A stretch of 64,000 bases of DNA. It comes from Neelides folsomi (lineage: Eukaryota; Arthropoda; Collembola; Neelipleona; Neelidae). Numbering within the stretch: the first letter of the stretch is position 1; each line of letters starts with the position of its first letter. This document shows positions 28,201-43,200 of this stretch, piece after piece. The stretch is taken from contig JAQGBZ010000045.1 of assembly GCA_034687125.1 (NCBI GenBank), forward strand, positions 62,001 to 126,000. Reading direction: 5' to 3'. Under the pieces are notes generated by a model. That model saw only the letters and a program-made list of their open reading frames with translations. It was not told the origin of the DNA and did no database searches. The position numbers and the translations under genes are program-made.

Positions 28201-31200
28201 GTTCAATTAAGGGTCCGATGTTATTTTTCTTCTTCATGGTTTCCCTTATCGCCGTGAGGTTGAAGCATCATGGAAGCGAGTCAGGTAGGCGAAACAGAAA
28301 AGTACGAACTTACCCGAGGAGATTTCCGTCCTACGACCAAAACACTGATTCATCTCTCTCTCTTTTTAGCTATAGCCCCTACGTGCCGAGATATTTTCCC
28401 CGTATGTGCACAACGGGGTTTTATATAAATGTTCATGGTCATGGAACAGAGAAGTTGGTAAAATAAAAAAGCATATATAGAAAATGGACCCATCGTATGT
28501 GTCAGTTCCCAGAGCGGAGAGATCCGTTCCTTGGAACTTGGAATTGAATTAATTGGGGTCGTTTGAGTGGACATTTCGTTTTAGAGTTTTTATTACACGC
28601 TTCTTTCCTTTCATGGGATTAACTTTAATCCTCCTCTCTCCCCGCTAATTCCAAACTCTCGTTACTCCTATTACCAAACTATGGGTATTAACTCTAGGTT
28701 TAACTCTCCTATTAAATTTGAACCGCGTAAGACATTTCCTAACCCCTTTATTTATTTTAAATGGAACCTTTTTAAACTCATCAATGGCCAGATCAATAGC
28801 TTGCAAAAAATCCATGACCGAACTTCAATAGGATTGCTGAAGAGGAACAAAAGCGTTTGTGGAGGAAGGGAAAAGACGAAGAGGAAAATTAAATCTATTA
28901 AAATGTCCTGTTTCAAAGAATGTTCATAATTAAAAGGATTGTAAAAAAGAAGGAGGATTTGTATAAAGGGAAGATGGATGGTCGGAGGGGTGCATGGTCG
29001 CAAGGCGGGAACGGCGGGATTTCTAGTTATTGTCTCGCTTGACTTCGGCTTCGTTCCGCCAGCTCCCATGGATTCCTTCCAGTTAGGAACATAAATTACC
29101 CGGGAGTTCACTCTATTTACTCCTCCCATGAGTTGCAAGTTGGAGCTCTTCCTCATCACTACCTCACAATTACCATTCTTCATCCTCCTAATACTATATC
29201 ACTTTATTTACAAGGTATATCTTATTTATGCGTATAAAGCCCTTCTAAGTATTCTGCCATGTTATGTTAAAGATGTATGTATCATTTTCCTTGAATCTTT
29301 AATATTATACACTGAGCTTGTGGAACAACTTTTCCATTAATTTATGGATGTTGGAGTTCTGCACAAGTTGTTACATATAAAACATTCATACTAAATATGA
29401 CTATTTAATATCTAGTAAGATTTCTTCCTAAAGCCTAGCAACTCAATCATTTTTGTAGTATTATCAGTATAAGAGAAAAAAATCACTAATGCTTATCTAA
29501 CCGGCTTAACCATGTTTGGCTAATTAATGGTCAGTGGACCATTCAATCGTAGGTGAATTCGTTAATTTGGAATTAAATAGTAGTCAATTTATTTGATTTT
29601 CCCCATCGTGGTTTTCAAATCCCATGTGATTCCATTCATCCGTTTTTGGTTTAATTCCAACTTTATTAATCCACTATTACTTGTATTACACTTTTTAATT
29701 ACACGCGAGGTTCTTCGATACTTTTTCTCCAACTCTTTTTTCCAAGCTTTTTATCAGAACATTTTTATCCAGAAATGTCTTGGAAAAAGGATCTAATGAT
29801 AGGTTTCCTGTTCATATGAACCCAAATGGCATTTTGCAAACGCTACTTCTTTCAAATCCAAAAGGAGTCATGCACGTTCAGGAAGGTTGTTATAATACGT
29901 ATGATTTGTTTTATGCATGTAAATAAATTTCCTATGTTAATGTGGGTTAGTAATGTAAAGAATTTAATAGGAGGATTTGTAGTAATTTCTTCAAGTTTAT
30001 GAGAAGTGTGTCGTCGTAAACTCGAGTTCCGCTTTCTCCTTCTTCGAGTGTCAGGGCCCGAATTTACTCCCAGTTCTGTTCCGTATAAATAAAAAGGTCA
30101 TTTGAATGGGAAAGAATTAGGGTGATTTTATGACTCTTACAAATTCCCTCTTCAGGTTCCTTCTCGCATTTCATAAAAATATGGACTCCTCGAGTGTCGG
30201 AATCCATTGGGGCTGAGGGAGTGAGACGTAACTGGCGTGGCCTGCCAATAATGGAGAAATTTGAATGGGGAGATGGAGGCAGACGGGTCTTTTGGCACTA
30301 AGCCAATCCTGATGACCGCCCAGCTCCCTCCAACTCCTCAATTGCCCCACTGGATCTCCCCGAAACTTTCTCTTACACAAACAACGGAGATAAATCACAA
30401 ATACAAAACATACTCCCTTACTCTTCCGATTGTAAATGAGGAAAAGCTTGGACCTTTTATATTTCACTTCAAGGCATATATGTACTGACTAAGTTTGTAG
30501 CATGTACCATACATATTTTAATAAACTGTTTCCTAATTCTAATTTCCGTTGTTGGTCGTTGATACTTTCACGGTCGGGCTAATAACTTAATTCCTTACGT
30601 GTGGTCGACTTGAAAGGATGTTAATTTAAACTTCCAATGGCTCAACTTGGGCAAATATTTACATGTGTGAAATAACAAGTTCATGAGCTTATTCGCCCAA
30701 TCTCAAACTTTATCTAAAAATATTCCCTACATTACGACAACAAATATTTATCTTTAGGAATTCTATTTACAGTTGTGCCTCCAAACTTTATAATCTTTCG
30801 TTCTAAGAATCTTCGATTTTAATTATCTTTAAGGTATTTATTTGAAATGACATTTTGTAAGTTTTGAACGTGCAAATGTTCATGTTTCAGTTAGTTGTAT
30901 GCTAATTAAAAGTTCTCGTGACTTTTATTTAAATGTTGAAGTGAGTTAAACTATAAATGAAGTTTGAGTAATTGTGTTAATACTTGGATTTAATATGTTA
31001 GTTGGTATAAAAATGTGTTGGGATCGATGTTAGAAATGGAAACGCAAAGAGGTTTACAGTATTTTGTTAATTTCTTGCATGCAAGTAGAGTTGATTTAAG
31101 GATCTTTTGAAGGAGTGTCGGGGAGTTGAGAATGAGAATGAAAAGCTAATTAGGTCGCAGGTCCAGGTATCAAAAACGTAATCTTTTTACCTACAGTAAA

Positions 31201-34200
31201 TATCGTCTGCTTCTGTAATACACAATCCCCTTACTTTCACCCTTCCGTTCACAAATCCTTCTTATAATAGATAATTTTTAAACTATTTTATTCTCACGCA
31301 CGCAATTCCCATGCACCTTATGTAAATAACTCTGGTTATAATATTCTGAATAATAAATATAAATTACATAATACCTCTTATGTGAATGTGTGAAACTTAT
31401 AACACCTTATATGTTAAGAGTAGGGATCATGTACATTATTATGAACTTATATTTATGTATGAAAGAATTATATTTTGTTAGTTATTGTACGATGTAGCGC
31501 AATGAATTTTAAACTTGAGTTTAATTAAATTTAATGTGAAAATTTAAAATTATAGGATTTCTAAATCGGCTATTCCATAAATTGCATCCTAATCTCCATT
31601 CGGAGTATTTCAGAGATATTTGAGGAAGGGAAGTGATGGGGTTTTGTGCTTGAAAATCTCACCTTCCAATTCTCCCTAATATTACCGTACAATAAATTAC
31701 AAAAGTTATCATGACCGGGTAACTCGGATTCGCACATTCTCTCTTACCTCTATTGTTTTCCTTTAATAGGTTTTGGAATTGGAAGGATGATCATAAACGT
31801 TTATTACCCCTATATTTCTCTTACTATTGAAACAATTTTCATGCACATGAACTCATTTCATTCTCCCAACTGCATATAAATATATATGTAATGTACATGA
31901 TACCGAAGCTGTATTTATATTTTCTCATTATTGATCATATTTTCACACGTTGTAGTATTTATGGACTATCTCGTGTACAGGTTTATTAAGCAATCCAAAG
32001 ACTCTCAAAGACATCCCATGTACATTATTTTCCAGCTTGCCATTTCCTATAACGATCTGCGGTCTGAAATGACAGGGAATTGAAGGAAGAATGAAACCTT
32101 CCAATTCCATTTGAGTGAAAAGAGAAAGGTGCAGAGATTGAGCTCGAACATCTTTCATGTGTAGCAATGGGATTTCATCACCCTGGTTTATTCTTTGAGT
32201 TGATTCCAAAAGAACCAGGGGGGGATATAGGGAGGTGAGAGGTCAAAGTTGTGAAATCCGTCGTGTCGTGGAATCTTGTTTCCTCCACATCAATCTCAAT
32301 TGCCTACTTCCTCTCATTATTTACTCTCTTGATGGATGTTTTCTTATCTTGTACACTTTCACTTCCCTCCTCCCTCACAATCAACTTCTGACATTCATCT
32401 GCACAGTAAGGATATTTCTATTATAGTTTATATAAATTTATATGACTCGTCGTATAGAAATAGAGATTAACTTGATTCCATATATCCTACGCGTGATGCG
32501 ACCTGGGGATGTTGAGCTGGAGGCAAACTAGCAGATACATTTGATATATTTCATATTACTACACATTTGGTATTTCCTTTATACCTACGCGTTTTCCACT
32601 TCCGACCTCGGAGAGTCAAAACGATTTTTGACGGGCTGTTAAAGAGATTCCTTCTCTTATGACCCTCTGAAACGCAACGTGATGAGTTTCAATCTCACAT
32701 ACTCACACACAACCAGGGATTTGCTCTTCGATATTTCATCTAGTCGTATCTCCGGTGAGGATATTGGAAACTGAGCCATTTCACCACACTTTAACATTCC
32801 CCTCTTCCTTAATCTTTCCGTTACATATCCCCTACCTTTCCCCGCTCGGCTTTCAAATCCTATTATAGCTCATATTTTTCAAAGTGAAAATACTAAAGGC
32901 AGATAGATTATTATTTTAATATTAAATTATTGGGAGAAATGAAATTAATAATTTATAGAAAGGCTGGTGCACAAATACTAAAAGTTTATGTTACAAAAAA
33001 AATACATTAAAATATTTACATAGATATATAATGTATCTGTACATACTTATTATATATCCTGAGTTTATGCAAGCAAAATGAAATGAATTATTTATATAGA
33101 ATCTGAAACAAAAAATAGTAGTTGTATCGTTGGTTGCATCACATATTTTGAAACTTGTGCACCATATGAAAATGTTTTATAACTAATGTCTATAAGCCAA
33201 AGGAAATAAGATAATTAGAGAGAAACTACAGACCGAATAGCTGGCCTAAGTTGAGTGAAGGAAGTATTAAAGGAGTTAAGTGGATAGGATTAAGAAGTCT
33301 TAACAGGTTCATACAAGTCTAGCTCATTCTCCACCTTATTACTTTCCTCGTAAGAATAATTGATGACTCTCATATTACAGGAGTGAAATTATCCTATATG
33401 ATATGCCCTTCATAATATACAAGTTAGATATGGGAGAATACATTATTAGGAAAGAGGAAGTTTGTTAAGGATAATCCTTCCACACGTCTGCCCGTCTCAC
33501 CACAATCATAACTCCACAAGGTTTGGCCTATCTTTACGAGGGCACTGCCCAGGAACCCGAGAGTTCTTATAGGGTTCAAACTCTCCTTATTTAGCCTTTT
33601 ATAGTGGAGGGATTTTCACGACGATGGATTGATTTTCTCCAAAGGGGGGAAATGCCGCATGAGACGAGAATGAAAGTTTCGGGGTCTTTTCATTACGGGG
33701 ATTCCGAGTGTAACTGCCTCATTTGCCACATTACTTCGGCATTTAACTCTCTTTCCGGTCACGGAGGGACACCGCATCCACCAGACCCACCTTCTACACC
33801 ATCAAATCACTAAAATGCGTAAACTCGATGCCCATTAAAGAAATAAGACCCTTTTATCTCTTTATTAACCTCTTACACAAAGTGAGTCACTTCCTCTGTC
33901 CACGACCCGATCAATGGGATCTTGATTCCTTTTGGGGCGGATTATATTTTGTGTGTGTGCATATAGAATATTCTTGTTTCCTCTGTTTGGTCTTTTTAAA
34001 ATGTAAAAATAAGGTCATGTTTACGTACCCTCTGCCTCGAGTTGAGAAGAAGGACATGAACTGAGTTATCTTTATAGTTTAAAGGTTTTTTATGAACTAT
34101 CAATTTTTGAGGGGTTGTTCTTGGAAGGTGAGGATCTTTTCTTTAGATAATATTTGTCGAAGGACCCATTGGGGAAAAGATGAAACAAAAATAATAATAA

Positions 34201-37200
34201 GGGAGAAACTCTCCCATGGAACCTAACCACTGGGGAAATACATCCTCGGTCCTCTAAAATTCAATCCGTCTCTTCTGCTCACAATGCCCTTGTATTCTCC
34301 CTCTATCCTTTCTCTATATTCTCTATCTGTGTTTTTTCATTTATTTATCTTCATTTTTTGGAAAGAAAAGAAAGTTTCTTTAGTTTAAAAAACCTTCTCC
34401 AAATTTCTCATAAACCCCAGAGTTAAATAAAGGGATAGAGACATCTGAAGAACTGTAATGTAAAATGAGGAAGGGATTAAGCGGAAGAAATAAAGTTAAA
34501 AATGATGAATCAAACGTATATAATAATTATAGTGGGGAGGTTTGATAACTCGAGGAGGGATTTTGTCTTGGAGCTTTTAAAGATTAGTAGGATTAAATGT
34601 GCCTTTGAAGGGAATCTTTTTTATCTGAGGAAAGCTTTGAGAGAAAAGGGAGAGTTGAGAATGAGATTAAGGAGAACTCCTGAAGAGAATTTGAGAAATG
34701 TGGGTAATAGTTTTTAATCGTATTTACTTCCCTTCCCTCCATACAACATTCAATTAAACTCATTCCTAACTCTCTTCCTTTGACATATTTGAGGATATTT
34801 GGAAGGTTCTTATATATAATATAAAATATGGGATTCCCCATTTACCCAAACTTTCTCCCATCAATCTTAATTGTCCCTCCTTATTTTTCTTTAGCCCAAC
34901 TGACAAACTCGTCTTTACTTTGTATTAATAATAAAGTTACACAATGAACTTCACACATTGACAATTGAACTTTATTCCATGCTTTGTTCAAATCTTTCAC
35001 AATTGGGTTGTTCACCGTTGTTCACAACAAGAACTTAAACTCAATGGAACCACAATTTATCAAATTACAGATGCATTTTATTGTACAATTAAGATTGCAT
35101 TGGGAATAATAAATCATTCATTATTCATGTTTATGCATTCGTTTAGGTTTTTTTTGTTTTAAGTAATGCAATTTTATTCATAACTTTTTTCCATCATTAA
35201 TTCTTAAAATTAGAATAAGTTTAAGCTTCAATAAGCGAAATCTCAATGGTTGCTGTAAATCTCGTGTCACGATATATATTTAGTTATAATGGAGCAATCT
35301 GAATGAAATGCCTAGTTTCTACACGTCCATTCCCTATAATGTATTCTTCATTTCCCAAGATTTAATTCAAAGTTCGTCTGGAGCCGTAAGGAGGATTTTC
35401 GCATAGAATCGAAGAGAGCATTTTAATGTACAAAGTTTACAAATTACAAGTCTTGAAATTACTTCATCCACTCCATATAAAGTTCTCTATAGGGCCCAAA
35501 ACATATAGTTATGATACCATGGATGGCCACGTTCCATAAAGAAAGTCACGTTAGCTCATTATCAGTCCAAAGCGACCGTGAAGTCTCTGGAGTGAAAAAT
35601 TGTACATAAAAATTAAAATGCCAATGAATAATTATTTGATATTTAAGGATGTAAATGGGAAATGTAGGGCGACATTTCCGCTTCAATTTTTTTCTAAATG
35701 TCATAGTGGGTATAAATATAGGCGGGAGAGGAAAGTAATTTACGATAGGGAAGTTATATTGTAGTGAAATTGAGTGGGAATTGTGTGGGCTTAAAGCCAA
35801 AGACCGTCCTCACGTTCTCTTTCTTGGATGATTCCATAGGGGCCGAGACGTCCGACGTCGCCGTCGTGCACGGAGAGAGTGGGAAAGTGGAACGGCCATA
35901 CTTCGACATTCTGGGATCGAGAAATGTGACTTCCGTCGTTGGACAAACGGCTCTCCTAAGATGCAGAGTTAAACACCTCGGAGACCGAACTGTAAGTTAC
36001 TTACTTTTATTTCTACATTCTTTATTCTCGTGATGGGAGCGAGTCACTTGACCAGCCTGGTGGAACTGAATGATTAGAAGAAAATGCTAATTGCCAACCG
36101 ACCGCACATATGAATTCATTACTCTCACAATTGTTGAAGTTGAGAGTGGAAAGTGGGGGAGTAAATATTCTCCCCACGTTGTGATCTTTCTCCTCACGAG
36201 GGCCTCTTTTCCTCTCAAGAAGAGGAAATTGGAATTGAGCACGGACCCTCATACTCATAAGCTCATATTATACGACACACATATTCCCTCGTGGGGAATT
36301 TAATTGAGGAAAAACTCATTCGACAACTTACCTAAATTACATTTATTACTATAGACTCATATAACCCATCACCATTCCCTACACTCCCATCCTTCTCTAT
36401 TTATCAGTATGTTATAGAACTAACGATCCTATCTTTTACTATAACATTTATCTTCCTATTTAATATCATTACAAAATATCCCCAAAACCTAAACCTCTAT
36501 CTTACTATATCTGTAGTTAGTTAAATATCATTAGTTATATCCTCCCAAGTGAGTTTAATAAGAACTCATGTAATATTTCATAAAGGTTGGAAAATGCATG
36601 TAAGACAAAGTGCCATCACCTCCAAGGATAAATAATATGAGAATTTTGTGAGCAATTTGAGTCAATTTGACTCCTGCATTTCATAATTTCCGTATATTAA
36701 AAAGATGGCGGAGGGATTGTTTTACAGGAGATATTCAATTAATAAACTACGTTTCTCGGTTGGACTCGTTGAGTGGTGGAGTCGTGTAATAAAGGGGCAG
36801 CTGGAATTTCATTACGGATATTGTTGTGTTCGGCGGGAGGTCACGTAGGGAAATGTGTGGATGTCAGCGGTGGGGTTTCGGGTGGAATCTGAGAAAAAAT
36901 GGAATCCGTGGACACATTAGTGATTCAACAGCACCAGCTGCATTTAACGCCCGGTTCCCCCCAAATCCCGAAATGCTAAATACAAAATCCTCCTGTGAGG
37001 AATGGGTTATGGCATACTTGGATTAATACACATTCTCTCTCTCGCCTCATTGGAGAACCCAATCAAAGGAAGGTTTCTCTATTACACCGCATGCTGCTAA
37101 TGGGACGTGAAAAGGAGAAATACGCAGACAATCATGCAATCACTCCCATTATTCCCTACCTTTCATTTAAACAATCATTCCCTTAACTTTCCCCGCCTAT

Positions 37201-40200
37201 TTGGAAGAGTCCTGGCAAAAGAACGAGATTCGATATAGCCTTATTCCCTGTATATTGTAGACTCTGAATTTGAAATGGAATTAAACCCCTTTTGGTTTTT
37301 TCCCGAATGAGATAAGGAGCTTAGAAAGATGTTGGAGTGGGGCATAAAAGATATTAAATTGACTCTACTCAGAAATGAGGATGAGGTTGATGGGGAAATT
37401 TTTCGAGGAACAATCTCATTCTTCCACACACTCATAAAAACTTTTATTCCCGAATTCGGTGAGATTAAAAGTGTTCCATATTTATTACAACTCACCTCGA
37501 CTACTTAACGCCTCCCATCCCAGATATCCTCATATAACATAATGCATTCAGAACCCTCCTGGCTTTGTTAAGAATGAGAATATTGGTTTAATGCGACAAA
37601 ATGTTAAAATAGAAACTATATCCATTCTTAAGTTTTTTACAGTGTTCTTTTTAGCAAACTCAGTCCTATGCTTAATATAAGGTTCGTAGGATTTTGTTGA
37701 AACACATTTGCGAATGTATTCGAAGATTTAATTATCATAAAAAAAGTTGTAAATGAGAATTCCCAACAAGAATTACTAACACGTGGAATCGTGTGGGTCG
37801 TTTACATGAAATGAATTTACAGGCTTTGATGCTTTGCATTGAATTAACATTTTAATTTTATACTTTTCTTCGATGTCTTACAATGGCGATTTCCATTAAC
37901 TTTCCAACATTTTCTTTTATACAAAACCAATACATTTTACGTGCTTTCACGAACCACAACTTATCAATATTATCGAATTTTTTCTATATTTTAAAATCCA
38001 AACTCTCAAACCTTAATTGTTAGCTTAATAGCTAAATAACCAATTAACAAATTATTTACAAATTACGTAAGTATACAATATTACTGCTATCATTATATAA
38101 ATTAACGACTCTTAAGAATTAATATTCCATGAGGACTTTACCACTTATTAAAACATGAAACAGATGAAAATTGTGTAATATGTCTGAAATCCAAATCCAT
38201 TTGAAGTTTGGAAACTCAAAGGGATCGTTGGTCGGAATGCGATTCTAGTATTTTAGGTTTCTCTCTCCACCTTCGGTCATGGAACACATCGAGTAGTGGT
38301 TCGTTCCAAAACGCGATATTTCCCGTAACTCTGAATGTTCCGAGAGTGTGTGGTTATTATGGGCATTTGTGAAAGTGGATGAGGGAAACATAGAACTGTT
38401 CATAATACTTTGTCCCTTTTCCTACTTGGGAGCAAATGGGCTACCGTGAGTGCGGGACAGTGGGAAATTGCACGTCCTTATGAGAGATGATCAGATTTTG
38501 TTGGAGAGGCCGGGAGGAATCTTCATTACATAATATATACACAACATCGCCCCTGGACCCATTTGGAAATATGTCCCACAAGGTTGTAAAGGGTTGAAGA
38601 AAGAGAGGACGTTTCATCATTCACCCTATAAGTATAGTGTTGAACGGCGGGCATGGAGGAATATGGGATTCCTTCACGTGGCGGCATTTGAGGTTCCCCA
38701 CGTTGTGCGAGTGGGGAAGAATTTCATTCCTACTCAATATTCCTTTCTCGCTTCCCCTCAAATTGGATTTGGGTCGGAGGAAGGCCACGGACCACATGGA
38801 CACTCCTACAATGAAATCCCATCAAAGAATATTCATTATATCAACTTGAGTCATTACTAACCACATAGACGTCCAATCCATCATTTATAACTACCTTCAT
38901 ATGGAAATACAAAAACAAATGCATTAGGGAAAGGGAAACCCATATCCTTGCCATATTTTGATACATGGTCATAATACAGATAATACATAACTTTTGTTTT
39001 AACAATTTTATCATTTTATATAGCCTAAAAATATCCTGTAGTTAGTGAATCGCTTTATAAAATATCCATTACCTAGTATCAACTCTGTGATAATAAAGTG
39101 TATTCGCCTTTAGTATTTTGTATTCAGGTATTTGAATTCATTAGTTGGGAAAGTTTACGGGTATTTAAGATATGAGATATAATTTAATATTTGACGAGGG
39201 AAGATTAAATAGATAAGAACAAAAGATTTAGGTTCAATATTATTGATTTGAATTCATTAGTATGGGCTTCTTACAAGTTTCCGCTGATATAAAGGATTCC
39301 TCCTAATTTGGTCCCTCTTTATGAATTATGGTTATAAATGTATCCATTGTTCTCTCTCATTCTTCTCTAATCAACTCGAGATTCCTTGGGAGTAACTTAT
39401 TACATTATTCTTCCCTTTATCTGCTCAGCTATTAGGAAATTAATAAGGGGAACCCCCAAAATCCGCTCGTTCGCAATTCTCACTTTGTCGACGCAGCCAG
39501 TTTCAAGTCACAATTTTACGTTGACTCATTAATTTTAAAAATATACATATTTCAGCTTGGTAAATATCAAGGGAAAATTTATTGAGCGTCATAATCTACC
39601 AGTACAATAATGTTATTTAGTAATGTAATTAAATCGGCAAATAAATTGCAGTTAAGGAATGCGAGAAGGCAATTAAAATGAAGCATAGTTTCTCTTTTCA
39701 AATTACAGGTTATAAATTAGATAACTTTCTTTAGAATTTCTAATACTTTGAATCAACTTGAATGTAAATGCGTTTATTCTGATCGATTCCAAACTTTTTG
39801 GAACTCTTAATTTTCTTTTGGCATTAAACCGACTAGCCAGAATGCTTGATTCGGTTTATTTAAAGGAAGTTTTTAACTTGACAAATTCCATCTAATTGCA
39901 AGTTGATTTCAAATTCGAAATTACTTTCTCTGTATGTTTTAGATTAGGTTTAAAACTTTCCAGAGCTCCAAACGCATGACAATTTTGATTTTGTAATTAT
40001 TTAGGTACCGTTATTTAATATGTTTGCACGTTATATATTAAATGTGTTCATATAATATTAACACGAGGTATAATAAGTATTTACTGATATACTTATTGTT
40101 GGTGGTAAAGTAGTGCATTCCATTATTCGCTCATGCAGTATAAATAAGTATGTGTGCTCAAGAATATTAGAGAAGTTGATGAAAAAATGAAAGTCCCTCC

Positions 40201-43200
40201 ATGCGAAACTTTTTGTAATATGAAAAATAAAAGCGAAAGCCGAGAGAATGCATTTACGTAGAAGAATGTTCAAATAGGATGAGAGAGAAAGGTAATTTTT
40301 TGGTAAGTAGGGGATTGATAAGGAGTTTTCTCCTTCCTATTCCGCGAATCCTCTTGAAGGGATCTTGGCCGTCAAGGAGGAGGAGAATGGCAAATTGACC
40401 ACGCCGAAATCCCCATGAATATCTTCCAAACCGGGAGAAAAAATTTACAATATTCTTTCTCCAGCTTTAAGGGATGAAGGGGGAAAAAGTAAGTAAGGGC
40501 GGACGCAGCAGAAAAAGGAAACTCTTTTCTTTTTCAGAGACAAGGGAAATTTTGATAATAAATCAAAAGGATGATTTCTTATCTCACATCCCGTCATTAA
40601 ATAACAAGGAGGTCTTTTTCAACACTTCCTTCAACACGCCCTTCAAAATGACGCCACGAAACAACTTTTACATTTAATCACACACTTTCACTTTACCCAT
40701 ATCACCTTAAACTACACTACCTTATGTATATTTTATATTATGTATGTAAGTAAGGGATATATTCGTATAAAATATGTATAGTATTACGAATGGTATGATA
40801 TGCACAATAGGATTCATTTTAGATATAAGATGTGTAATATTCAAAAAATGTTTCGCTTGCGTCTTTTGATTCTTTTCCCAAGCTCATGCATTTTCCAAGC
40901 GTGGGCTTTTACAGATAAGTGCGAGAAAGAAAAAGTCATCTGTGATAAATTTAGATTTGTTATTCACTCCTTACTTGTTCAAATTGGAATGAGAGAATCT
41001 GCTATGACATTCAATTTATTAATGGTTTGATAATATTTTTCAACATTACGGGTATATCATTATCACATCGCATCCATATTCCACACATTTCTATCATTCC
41101 TATATTATCATACATTTATGTATTTGGGTACAAAAAATTTAAATTGCAAAATTGCAGTATCCATCCTGTTATTGATTTCTTTTATTCACATGTGTTTTGA
41201 AGATTGTCGGCATTCGGAGTGCGAATCCGTATTGATTCTTTAGAAAGGAAACCAAGTTCCGATTTGAACAGACTTTGATATTGAGCTGCAAATTTTACTA
41301 CTTTATGACACTCAACCTCAGGATTGAATAGGAGTTTATATGGGGCGTGTGGAAATTTGCAATTTTTATTATCATCTCCTTCCGTCGCATATTCAGCCAG
41401 TTTTAATATACCAGTTATTAAGTGTGTAAAAAGTATAAGTATATGAAAGGAATAGCCTGTGAAGATATGAACTAAATATTGTTACTACAAAACAGAATAA
41501 AGTAAATATTTAGTATATCGGTATAAAGAAGATTCTCTACCGTAATGCAGTCTAATGATGCAATATAGTAAAGAGCAGTATTCCATAACGCTGTTACATG
41601 AACTTGTATTGTCTTCTTTATCTTATTCCGCTCTCCTTTTTCTGTCCAGTGTGTAGGATATATAATATGGAAATGAGGTGAGACGGCATTGTTGTTCGGA
41701 CGTACCGCCGTTCCGCCTCGTCTCTCTTCTTTCTCATTACCCGGGCATTATTTACTGCACCGGAGGAACCTCCAACTTCCCAAAAACTTTCATTCCCCAA
41801 TCTTCTTTATTTAATCTACAAAACGCTCACAACCAAACTTAAAATGTCCTCTTTTGGAGACATTCATTTTCCATTGCCCTTTTAGTATACGTTTATACCC
41901 AATTGTGTTCATAAATACATAATAACTGCATCCTGGCATTCCAATCTCGTAGGCCAATAATGTTACTTTATGCCTTAAGAAACTTAGGATGCTATTTATG
42001 TAGTTGATACATAGATGCAATTTCGAACTGATTTAACTTTTAGTATTTCATCTAGTAATACTCGTGCTTGCATAGCAAATAAAGTAAAAATCGTACAATT
42101 AATCATGATTGCAATTGAAGTTTTTTATCCTTTAATTTGAACGAAAGAGTTTTTTGAATTTTAGATATTGCGCAATTTGCAAAACTGAAACAATTAACAA
42201 AAGAGTAGACTTGTCCTTGATAACTTGATAATTATACATATTGCAGTGCTTAATTATACATACCTCTGATGTACCATACAGTACTACGCTTTTACATTGA
42301 TTAGCCACGTATGTAAGGGTTTCTCTTGCTTTAACTCGATTTAAACCATTTATTATTGCCTGTTTTAATTTATAAGCCTCAACTAAAGCTGAAATTTCTT
42401 CAACGCTGAAATTCTGACTACAAACCCTTTTAATTTTAAAGTGCTTTTCGAACTTTTTTTGGAGACATTTTGCACAAAGAGAAAATTATAAAACAAATTT
42501 TTATAAGTTAAAATCTTCGTGCCGCCGTCTTGAACGCTTGGAATGAAATTCCAATAGAGACTAATAAATTGATTAAATTAGAAAGTGGTGAAATAATAAA
42601 TGGTAACTTTCTCCAATCAAAATTTCGATTTTGTTAGCTATTTTCATCAAATGTCAAAATTTAACCCTAATTATTTTTAATTTTAATTTTTTACTTTAAT
42701 TCAGTATAAATCTATCACGGGAATAAAATTCGCTAACTACTTTTTGAGATTTAGCAATTTAAACGTGTGGTGAAAATAATTCTGGGTCTACTTTATGTAA
42801 TGTTTATACAAATAGGATTTAATATTTTTATTGTATTATAAAAGGTTTCGAGTTCCCTATTGTATTATATTTCGTATGTATTGAAATTGAGAAGATAAAA
42901 GTTAAAGAATCTCTGCAACGCGATGTTCTCCTTTTATTCCCTAATTAAAAGAGAAAGTTTTGAGTAAAAATACTGCTATTAATTAGTCTCTCGAGTTTCG
43001 TGATTCGTGGGAAAGTTATTTAGGACAAAATTCGCAACTTTTGCTTCAAGGACCACACTCACTGACTGAGAGACCGCATTAATTCAACTTTCCTATACAT
43101 ACACATACAAGTTCCAATGACGATGCCAGAACTGATCTTCCATTCCTGTTTTGAAAAATGGCCATGTGATTCGAAACCTCTCTTTGGGAAGAGTAAAATA

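Larger units (their letters stand above)
4208..35839 (+). other. Intron 1 of the dpr-like gene (31.6 kb)
   Basis: This intron separates the signal-peptide exon from the first Ig exon. It begins GTAAGA and ends TTCCATAG. It is AT-rich with many short purine or pyrimidine tracts. It holds small repeats (6874-7050, 13484-13522, 25732-25820), a 12-bp inverted repeat (5630-5689) and a possible alternative first exon at 28218-28284. Open frames of 60-143 codons on both strands, such as 7186-7608 and 28752-29183, show no recognisable domain. No tRNA, complete transposon or nested gene was recognised. Very long first introns are common in neuronal Ig receptor genes and often carry enhancers, but none can be assigned here. 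Confidence 0.7.

Noticed and set aside
28752-29183. 143-codon open frame on the - strand in intron 1
   Set aside because: No recognisable domain; hydrophobic stretches come from purine-rich DNA on the other strand.
29128-29340. ACAAG/GTATAT at about 29210 as a recursive splice point inside the long first intron
   Set aside because: The pyrimidine tract is weak and the donor half is not GTAAGT. No convincing zero-length exon was found elsewhere in the intron.
32965-33164. A 200-bp segment bounded by TGGTGCACAA and its inverse, like a small Tc1/mariner-type MITE
   Set aside because: Only 10 bases match, the core GTGCAC is itself palindromic, and there is no TA or other target duplication. Chance is a sufficient explanation.
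40848-41030. 60-codon frame with a signal-peptide-like start (FRLRLLILF) and a few cysteines, possibly a small secreted peptide
   Set aside because: Short, AT-rich, no recognised family or splice context; hydrophobic starts are frequent by chance.
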